DNA from: Thermoanaerobaculia bacterium
GTDB lineage: Bacteria; Acidobacteriota; Thermoanaerobaculia; Thermoanaerobaculales; Sulfomarinibacteraceae
Length of the DNA stretch: 45,064 nucleotides
NCBI GenBank assembly: GCA_027061805.1
Contig: JAMOWA010000036.1
Coordinates: 1-45,064 of the forward strand
Direction: 5' to 3'
This document shows positions 39,516 through 45,064 of the stretch, one piece after another. Positions within the stretch are counted from its first letter, which is position 1; the number at the start of each line of letters is the position of its first letter. The notes under the pieces were generated by a model that was given only the letters and a program-made list of their open reading frames with translations, ran no database searches and had not been told where the DNA came from. The translations under genes were made by a program, and so were the position numbers.

Positions 39516-40958
39516 ATGAGTGGTCCCAGGGGTGCCGACGCCCTGTCCGTCCGGATCGAGACCTTCCGGCGTTTCTCCGGGCTCTTCGCCAGTGCTCCCA
39601 TCAGACTCATGAGCCGGGTGGTGAGCGCCATGCAGAGCCAGGGGTTTCCCGACCAGGCCACCGCCATCGGTGACATGGACTGGCGGACGGTCCCCGCGGG
39701 CGACCCTGAGGATCCCACCCTGCGGGAGGACTGGAGCCGACAGACGGAGCGTGCCCTGGAGCAGGCGCGGTTCTGGCTCGAGCAGCTGTCCTCGCACCCG
39801 CTGGGGTACAACCTCGATTCGGTGGGATATCCCCTGCTGATCCGGGCCTGGTCGGAGATGTGGCGCCACCAGGTGGGTCTGGAGTTCGAGAACCGTACGG
39901 GCGAGACCCCGGAGATCTTCGTCTTCCACGGCGGCAACCAGGCGATCCAGGCCGCGTTGCTGGGTGTGGCGGAGGCCTGGAGGGACCGGGGCTCCCCCGG
40001 CGCACGGCCCACCATGCTGGTGCCCGTTCCCACCTTCTCCTGTCCCCTGGACCAGATGGCCCTCCAGGGCATGGGTGTTCACCTGCTGGCCCCCACGGAT
40101 CCCGGGATGGATCCGGACCCCGCCGACCTGGAGTCGATCCCGCCCGGCACTGCAATCGACGGTGTCTACATGATGCCGGTGACCAACCCCACGGGCCGGA
40201 CCGTCCCGCCGGAGAGGATCCGCGCCTTCATCGGGGCGGTCCTGGACCGCTGGCCGCACGCCGGCGTCATCCTGGACTCAGTCTATGTCCGGCTCCACCC
40301 TGCCCACGACTCGCTGCTGGCGTGGTACCGCGAGGACGAGCGGTTCCGGGACAGCGTGATCTTCATCGACTCGCTGTCCAAGACCCACGGCATGACCGGC
40401 CTTCGGACCGGGGCCGTGTTCACCCGGGGAGGGGCCTTCGCCGGGGGGATCACGCGGTACGCCCAGAACGTCATGGCAGGCCCCTCGAACCTCATGCAGG
40501 GGGCCTCGCTGGCTCTCCTTGCGCCTTACGTGACGGAGGAGGAGGACCTCCAGCGCCAGGCGCTCGAGCTCCAGCTCCGGATCGGACGTCACATGCAGCG
40601 TCGGCGCCGGCTGATCGTCGCGGCGGCCTTCCAGCGGTTCGCAGAGCTCCTCGATACCTTCCAGCCGGTCCTCCCGGACCCGGTGGGCTTCCAGTGGGAG
40701 GGCTCCATGTACGCTGTCCTCCGGCTCTCGGAGGCCTGCCTCGCCGTGGCCGGGCACCACGGGGTGTCGCCGACGGTGGCGTTCTTCCTGGAGACGGGGT
40801 ACGCGGGTGTTCCGCTGGCGGGGTTCTGCGGCAACCCCAACCTCGTCCGCCACGGCCTGCTGGCGAACCCGGACGAGGAGCGCCTGACGGCCTTCCAGGA
40901 GGAGGCGACACGGTATGTCCGGCTTTCCTTCGGCATGACTCCCCCTCCCGAGGGGTAG
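39516..40958 (+). CDS. PLP-dependent aminotransferase, fold type I
   Basis: A 480-residue class I/II aminotransferase-like enzyme. EIFVFHGGNQAIQAALLGVA (about 130-149) holds the phosphate-binding glycine region. GVYMMPVTNPTGRTVPP (about 217-233) is the N-P-T-G motif. VILDSVYV is near 250, and the Schiff-base lysine is K289 in DSLSKTHGMTGLR. An Arg for the substrate carboxylate may be in TRYVRLSFGM near the end. It has an N-terminal extension of about 60 residues and is longer than standard aspartate aminotransferases. Substrate is unknown. A transaminase that feeds aryl 2-oxoacids to IorAB is possible, but the genes are 35 kb apart. AGGAGG before 39516 sets the start. Confidence 0.75.
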   Translation: MSGPRGADALSVRIETFRRFSGLFASAPIRLMSRVVSAMQSQGFPDQATAIGDMDWRTVPAGDPEDPTLREDWSRQTERALEQARFWLEQLSSHPLGYNLDSVGYPLLIRAWSEMWRHQVGLEFENRTGETPEIFVFHGGNQAIQAALLGVAEAWRDRGSPGARPTMLVPVPTFSCPLDQMALQGMGVHLLAPTDPGMDPDPADLESIPPGTAIDGVYMMPVTNPTGRTVPPERIRAFIGAVLDRWPHAGVILDSVYVRLHPAHDSLLAWYREDERFRDSVIFIDSLSKTHGMTGLRTGAVFTRGGAFAGGITRYAQNVMAGPSNLMQGASLALLAPYVTEEEDLQRQALELQLRIGRHMQRRRRLIVAAAFQRFAELLDTFQPVLPDPVGFQWEGSMYAVLRLSEACLAVAGHHGVSPTVAFFLETGYAGVPLAGFCGNPNLVRHGLLANPDEERLTAFQEEATRYVRLSFGMTPPPEG

Positions 40959-40985
40959 AACTGGATCACAACGGGGCAGGGGAGC

Positions 40986-41014
40986 TTGAGCCCCGCTGCG
41001 GGGAGGGGTAGAGT
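40986..41014 (+). promoter_or_regulatory. sigma70-type promoter of the NYN-udk pair
   Basis: TTGAGC (40986-40991), 17 bases, TAGAGT (41009-41014). The spacer contains a small hairpin CCCCGC-T-GCGGGG (about 40992-41004), which might instead end the aminotransferase transcript. Confidence 0.5.
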
Positions 41015-41054
41015 GCCGGGGTTGAGAGCAGATCATGGAAGGGGTGGCATTGAG

Positions 41055-41648
41055 ATGACGATGAGAGCCCGGGTATTCATCGACTACTGGAACTTCCAGC
41101 TCAACTGGAACGAGCATGCGGACGATGCGCGGTGCGACTGGCTTGCGCTGCCGGGAGTCCTGCTGGAGGCCGTCTCCCGGCTGCTCCGGTGCGACGGACT
41201 GGACTGCTGCGGGACCCACATCTACGCCTCCGTGGATCCCGGCAACGAGAACCTCCTGTCGTGGCTGGAGACCTTCCTCAACCGGCAGGCGGGGTTCCAC
41301 GTGGCCATGGCCCGGCTGATCCGGCGCCACCGCGGACTCCACTGTGCCTCCTGCGGCACGGAGGTGGACCAGTGCCCCGAGTGCGGCGAGCCCTTCACCA
41401 TGAGCTCCTGCAAGGGTCTCACCACCACCATGGTGTGCGACCTGCTCTCCCTCCGGAACGAGGATGCCTACGACGTGCCGGTCATCGTGAGCTCCGACTC
41501 GGAGCTCCAGCCGGCGGTCCGCCACCTGGTGTCCCGGGGGGTTCGCGTCATCCATGCGGGGTGGCGGGACTCCGGGGGTGACCTGGCCCGGGAGGCCTGG
41601 GCATGCGTCGACCTCGAGCAGCTCATTCCGGACCTCATCCGGGCGTGA
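41055..41648 (+). CDS. NYN-domain (PIN-like) nuclease with zinc ribbon
   Basis: A 197-residue NYN/LabA-like protein, a PIN-fold family often acting as metal-dependent RNases. The opening RVFIDYWNFQLNWNE (about 5-19) holds the first acidic residue. THIYASVDP is near 57. KGLTTTMVCDLLSL (about 119-132) carries a conserved acidic residue, and VPVIVSSDSELQPAVRHL (about 138-155) the S-D-S/D-F-like motif. A CxxC...CxxC zinc ribbon (CASCG, CPECG; about 97-114) is inserted before the KG motif. The start is the ATG after GGGGTGG. Only four bases separate it from the next gene, so the two are co-expressed. Confidence 0.72.
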   Translation: MTMRARVFIDYWNFQLNWNEHADDARCDWLALPGVLLEAVSRLLRCDGLDCCGTHIYASVDPGNENLLSWLETFLNRQAGFHVAMARLIRRHRGLHCASCGTEVDQCPECGEPFTMSSCKGLTTTMVCDLLSLRNEDAYDVPVIVSSDSELQPAVRHLVSRGVRVIHAGWRDSGGDLAREAWACVDLEQLIPDLIRA

Positions 41649-41652
41649 TGCC

Positions 41653-43326
41653 ATGCTGACGGAGTCCACGGTCGAGGTCAGGTACGAGGGGACCCTCCAC
41701 AGGGTCGAGGCGGGCACCCGCGTGGAGGAGTTCCTCCAGGGGGTGGACGGGGAGATCCCCGACACCGTGCTGGCGGCCCTGGTGAACCGGCGCCAGGTGA
41801 TGCTCGACTTTCCCCTGCGCGGCAGGGCGGAGCTCGAGCTCGTCCGGTACGGGAGCCGCAGCGCGGAGCTGGTCTACAAGCGCTCGGTGAGCCTGATGTT
41901 GTACGAGGCCTGCATGGAGCTCTTCCCGGAGGCGCAGCTGGTGATTGGCCAGTCCCTGGGGAACTGCTACCACTACGAGGTTCGCGGGGAGCACCCGTCC
42001 TTCGAGGACATGGCGCGGGCGCTGGAGGAGCGCATGCAGGAGCTCCACCGCGAGGCCCGGCCCTTCGTCCGGGAGACGGTGACCATCGAGGAGGTGGAGG
42101 ACTTCTTCCGCGAACAGGGCTGCGAGGACAAGCTGGCCCTGCTGTCCACGCGGCGCTCCTCCATGGTCCATACCATCCGGTGCGGGCAGTTCGTGGACCT
42201 GGCCCACAGCCCCTTCGCCCCCCACACGGGGTGCCTTCCCACCTTCGCCGTGAAGGCCTACGGCGACGGGATCCTCCTGCGCTTCCCACGCCGGAGCAAC
42301 CGGGACCGGTTGCCTCCCTTCAAGGACAGGCCCACGCTCTACGCCACCTACGTGGAGACCCGGACCTGGCAGGACCTGCTGGGCGTCCGGCACGTGGGCG
42401 ATCTCAACCGGCTCGCCCTCAACGGCGAGATCAAGGACTTCATCCACATCTCGGAGGGGCTTCACGAGAAGAAGATCGCGGCCATCGCCGACGAGATCGC
42501 CGCGCGCATGGGGGAGGGGCTCCGGCTGGTGACCATCGCGGGACCGTCCTCGTCGGGGAAGACCACCTTCGCCAAGCGGCTGGGCATCCAGCTGCGGGTC
42601 GCCGGCATCGAGCCGGTGGGCCTTTCCCTGGACGACTACTACGTGGACCGGGACAGGACACCTCGCGACGAGGAGGGGAAGCTCGACTTCGAGAACATCG
42701 AGGCCATCGACCTCGACCTCTTCCACGAGCAGCTGGCCGAGCTCCTGGAGGGCCGGGAGGTCCTCACGCCCCGCTACGACTTCGTCACCGGGACGCGCAA
42801 GCCGAAGGAGAAGTGGAAGGCCCTCCGGCTGGAGGAGGGGCAGATCCTGGTCATCGAGGGGATCCACGGCCTCAACCCCCGGCTGACCGAGAACGTGCCG
42901 GCGAACCGGAAGTTCAGGATCTTCGCCTCCGCCCTCACCCAGCTCGCCATCGACAACCACAACCGCATCTTCACATCCGACGCCAGGCTCATCCGGAGGA
43001 TCGTGCGGGACCGGTTCTTCCGCGGCTTCACTGCCGAGCGGACCCTGGAGCTGTGGGAGCGGGTGCGCCGGGGCGAGGGACGGTGGATCTTCCCCTTCCA
43101 GGAGGAGGCGGACGTGATGTTCAACTCCGCCCTGGTCTACGAGCCCGCGGTGCTCAGGACCTACGCCGAGCGCTTCCTGCTCCAGGTGCCGCGGACCTCC
43201 CACGCTTACCCCGAGGCGTACCGGCTCCTCAAGGGCCTCTCCCTCTTCGTGCCCATCTTCCCCGACGAGGTGCCCCAGACCTCCATCCTGCGCGAGTTCA
43301 TCGGCGGCTCGGCCTTCCACTACTGA
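41653..43326 (+). CDS. TGS / ThrRS-like domain fused to uridine kinase
   Basis: A 557-residue fusion. Residues about 1-65 resemble the TGS domain of threonyl-tRNA synthetase. About 70-240 resemble the second additional (SAD-like) domain of ThrRS, with GQSLGNCYHYEVRG and FVDLAHSPFAPHTG. About 285-500 is a uridine kinase/phosphoribulokinase P-loop domain with Walker A GPSSSGKTT (G297-T305), LSLDDYYVDRD and YDFVTGTRK. FVPIFPDEVPQTSILREFIG ends the protein. Members of this architecture are annotated as uridine kinase, but the synthetase-like part lacks known function. It starts four bases after a NYN nuclease. It may phosphorylate a nucleoside or a tRNA-derived product, which is inference. Confidence 0.8.
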   Translation: MLTESTVEVRYEGTLHRVEAGTRVEEFLQGVDGEIPDTVLAALVNRRQVMLDFPLRGRAELELVRYGSRSAELVYKRSVSLMLYEACMELFPEAQLVIGQSLGNCYHYEVRGEHPSFEDMARALEERMQELHREARPFVRETVTIEEVEDFFREQGCEDKLALLSTRRSSMVHTIRCGQFVDLAHSPFAPHTGCLPTFAVKAYGDGILLRFPRRSNRDRLPPFKDRPTLYATYVETRTWQDLLGVRHVGDLNRLALNGEIKDFIHISEGLHEKKIAAIADEIAARMGEGLRLVTIAGPSSSGKTTFAKRLGIQLRVAGIEPVGLSLDDYYVDRDRTPRDEEGKLDFENIEAIDLDLFHEQLAELLEGREVLTPRYDFVTGTRKPKEKWKALRLEEGQILVIEGIHGLNPRLTENVPANRKFRIFASALTQLAIDNHNRIFTSDARLIRRIVRDRFFRGFTAERTLELWERVRRGEGRWIFPFQEEADVMFNSALVYEPAVLRTYAERFLLQVPRTSHAYPEAYRLLKGLSLFVPIFPDEVPQTSILREFIGGSAFHY

Positions 43327-43421
43327 GCCGTCGGCAGGAAGGGGCGCGTGGGGCAGAGGGTGGGCGTCGGCCGGGCGGCGGCCGCACCCCTGCGCCTCCG
43401 CGCCCCCGCGATCCCCCGTGC

Positions 43422-43427
43422 TAGACT
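43422..43427 (+). promoter_or_regulatory. -10 element of the leaderless radical SAM gene
   Basis: TAGACT ends seven bases before the GTG at 43435, so the transcript should start at the start codon. No Shine-Dalgarno sequence is seen. Confidence 0.5.
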
Positions 43428-43434
43428 CGCGGCC

Positions 43435-44367
43435 GTGAGACCCGTTCTTGATATCCGCACGGCCAAGGTGGCCGTGGAGCTCACCAGCCGCTGCAACCTC
43501 CGCTGCGCCATGTGCCCCATGCACGACCTGGGGCGCCCCATGGTGAACATGGAGTGGGATCTGGTGGAGCGCGTGGCCGCTGAGCTCGCCGCCGCCGGCA
43601 TCCGGGTGAGGTGGCTCCACGAGATGGGGGAGCCGCTGCTCCACCCGCGGCTGGACGAGGCCGTCGAGCTCTTCCCGGGCTGCTCGGTCTCCACCAACGC
43701 CATGCTGCTGGACGAGTCCTGGTCCCGGCGGCTCCTGGCCACCTCCCTGGGCAGGATCCGGCTCTGCGTGGACACCACCCGGCCGGAGGTCTACCCCGTG
43801 ATCCGCAACGGGGGCGATTTCGACCGCGTGGTGGCCAACATCCGCCGTTTCCTGGAGCTCTCCGACGGCCACGAGATCCGGGTGGAGATCCAGAAGATGG
43901 TCACGCTCCAGACCGGGGACGAGACCGTGGAGGACTTCGAGCGCTTCTTCGACCTCGGGTCCCACCCCCAGGCACGGGTCATCGAGAAGACCTGCGAGGG
44001 CCTGGACACCTCCGACGCCACGGAGCTCCACGAGTCCTTCTACGGCTGCTTCCAGGGTTATCCCTTCCGGTGGTTCATCGTGCTGGCCGACGGCCGGGTC
44101 ACCCACTGCTGCTACGATGCCCACGGCCAGCAGATCATCGGTGACCTCCGGACCCGGTCGGTGCAGGAGATCCTGGACTCCCCCGTGCTCCGGCGGTACA
44201 TGGAGGCCTTCCGGGCGAAGGACTGGGAGACCCTGCCCCGCTGCGGCGAGTGCTTCAAGAACGCCACGGCGAAAGGGGTCCTGGTGGACCGCGTGCTGCA
44301 GGTGGGGCACCGGCTGGACCGCGTGCTGCCGCTGAAGAGGGTGGGCCGGAAGATCTTCAACCGGTAG
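43435..44367 (+). CDS. radical SAM protein with SPASM-like C terminus
   Basis: A 310-residue radical SAM enzyme. The cluster motif CNLRCAMC has C20, C24 and C27 (CxxxCxxC). HEMGEPLLHPRLDEAVELF (about 62-80) is the GEP motif. SVSTNAMLL, then RLCVDTT and VEIQKMVTL, are the barrel strands. The C-terminal part has YGCFQGYPFRWFIVLADGRV, CCYDA and CGECFKN, a cysteine pattern of SPASM type that would bind a second cluster. Such enzymes modify peptides, mature other enzymes or act on sugars. No precursor peptide or target is adjacent, so substrate is unknown. The GTG start is leaderless by promoter position. Confidence 0.8.
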   Translation: MRPVLDIRTAKVAVELTSRCNLRCAMCPMHDLGRPMVNMEWDLVERVAAELAAAGIRVRWLHEMGEPLLHPRLDEAVELFPGCSVSTNAMLLDESWSRRLLATSLGRIRLCVDTTRPEVYPVIRNGGDFDRVVANIRRFLELSDGHEIRVEIQKMVTLQTGDETVEDFERFFDLGSHPQARVIEKTCEGLDTSDATELHESFYGCFQGYPFRWFIVLADGRVTHCCYDAHGQQIIGDLRTRSVQEILDSPVLRRYMEAFRAKDWETLPRCGECFKNATAKGVLVDRVLQVGHRLDRVLPLKRVGRKIFNR

Positions 44368-44654
44368 GACGCAGGGGAGAGGGGGCGCAGGGGTGCGATC
44401 GATCCAGCCGTGCCGACACCGGGATTGCCGGACCCTCCGCGCCGGAATCCAATCGATCCACAGAATCCGTGGTTCTCTTCCTCCCGTGTGAAAGGGCGGG
44501 GGAGCGAGGGATTCACTCGCGCCGGCCGTACTCGTCTTTGGCCCTCACGCTGGAAGTGCCTCATTCGTTTCACGTTTCACCGTTCACGTTTCACGATGGG
44601 CGGGTGGGCGGGCGGCCGTCGCAGGGAAGGGAGGGGGCTGGCACACCCCTCCCG
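44368..44654. other. intergenic region with repeat, no gene
   Basis: About 287 bases between the radical SAM gene and argR. It contains GGGGGCGCAGGGG-type runs near 44380, a moderate-GC middle, and an inverted copy of the CGTGAAA element. Open frames in it are made by the repeat and are not called. Confidence 0.6.
44549..44614 (-). repeat. CGTGAAA-heptamer element, inverted copy
   Basis: Read on the minus strand: CGCCCACCCGCCCATC, then CGTGAAA-type units (one is CGTGAAC), then AATGAGGCACTTCCAGC. It matches the copies at 18271 and 18961, including the AATGAGGCACTTCCAGC flank, about 25 kb away. Confidence 0.8.
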
Positions 44655-45064
44655 TCATCTCCCCGCTCCCGCCAGCGCCTTCAGCTTCCGGACGAGCTCC
44701 CGCCCCGCCCGGGCGCTCTCCACGGCGGCGAAGATGGTGTCGTCGCCGGCCACGGTGCCCACGAGGCCCGCGGGCGCCAGCCGGTCCAGGGCCAGGGCCA
44801 CGGCGGAGGCCTCGCCCGGCGGGGTGTGGATCACCACCAGGTTCGGGCCGGCGGGTGTCGCGGCCAGCACGTTGGCCCGGATGCGCTCCTCGTGGGGGTT
44901 GGCGGGGGGGCGCCCCTCGGGCGGCGCCACGTAGCGGCCCCCGGCCTTCACGAGCCCCAGGGCGGCGATGTCCCGGGACACCGAGGACTGGCTCACGGGG
45001 AAGCCCTCCTCCCGGAGGGCCCCCGCCAGCTCCTCCTGGGTGGCGATCTCCCGCTCCCGGATGA
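44655..45064 (-). CDS. argR: arginine repressor ArgR, 5' end outside the window
   Basis: The visible 136 codons cover most of ArgR. The winged-helix DNA-binding part is near the edge: EIATQEELAGALREEGF, then VSQSSVSRDIAALGLVKAG. The C-terminal arginine-binding/hexamer domain includes ANVLAATPAGPNLVVI and GTVAGDDTIFAAVES. The start codon and possible upstream neighbours lie beyond 45064. ArgR represses arginine biosynthesis genes when arginine is bound. The family call is firm. It reads off the edge, so it is partial. Confidence 0.9.
   Translation of the reverse strand, partial: IREREIATQEELAGALREEGFPVSQSSVSRDIAALGLVKAGGRYVAPPEGRPPANPHEERIRANVLAATPAGPNLVVIHTPPGEASAVALALDRLAPAGLVGTVAGDDTIFAAVESARAGRELVRKLKALAGAGR

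Noticed and set aside
41635-44310. Minus-strand frame of 891 codons
   Set aside because: Antisense to the uridine kinase fusion and radical SAM genes, which both have clear motifs.
1-45064. tRNA, rRNA or riboswitch genes
   Set aside because: I looked for tRNA T-loop/acceptor patterns and conserved rRNA segments and saw none. A dedicated search with covariance models would settle it.

Overview
The window is very GC-rich, gene-dense bacterial DNA. Many genes overlap by a few bases. The bacterial markers are a TetR/FadR regulator with its operator, an ArgR repressor, an RsbU/V/W-type partner-switching module, an HD-GYP protein, an Hsp20 gene with an HspR-type operator, and sigma70-like promoters. 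The mixture of a tricorn-like protease, ferredoxin-linked amino-acid catabolism, DUF11 surface protein and many near-leaderless promoters would suit a deep-branching phylum such as Acidobacteriota. That placement is inference, because no rRNA or other phylogenetic marker is present.

Layout: (1) 125-4975 holds iorA, iorB and a fused ADP-forming acyl-CoA synthetase. Together they form a likely route from transaminated (aryl) amino acids to acyl-CoA, reduced ferredoxin and ATP. (2) 5078-11856 is a tight run of surE, pcm, a VTT/DedA-like membrane protein, acylphosphatase and an unknown protein, then gatE and gatD. GatDE is the archaeal-type Glu-tRNA(Gln) amidotransferase and is unexpected in a bacterium. 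(3) 12015-18055 holds an atypical, lower-GC CmoB-like methyltransferase, a 1197-residue NtrY-like histidine kinase and an unknown lipoprotein. (4) 18056-19417 is 1.36 kb of non-coding repeats with a duplicated cassette. (5) 19460-22751 is a phnDCE-type ABC importer. (6) 22806-28571 on the minus strand holds a small membrane protein, a DUF11 surface protein, a tricorn-like protease and an internally deleted AGCS symporter pseudogene. (7) 28770-33790 is a stress-signalling block: pseudo-receiver, RsbW, RsbV, GAF-PP2C phosphatase and a convergent GAF-HD-GYP protein. (8) 33866-34692 holds hsp20 with a HAIR-like operator, followed by a tandem 100/92-bp repeat. (9) 34830-39386 on the minus strand is tetR(fadR)-fadD-glycosyltransferase, with a FadR-like palindrome at its head. 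(10) 39516-45064 holds an aminotransferase, a NYN nuclease next to a TGS-uridine kinase fusion, a radical SAM/SPASM protein and a partial argR.

Two genome-wide patterns stand out. First, several genes have a TAnnnT -10 hexamer five to seven bases before the start codon, so their mRNAs should begin at or next to the start codon (surE, the histidine kinase, the lipoprotein, the radical SAM gene and the symporter pseudogene). Second, an intergenic repeat built on tandem CGTGAAA heptamers occurs six times, in both orientations, always between genes. No tRNA, rRNA, CRISPR array, transposase or integrase was seen.
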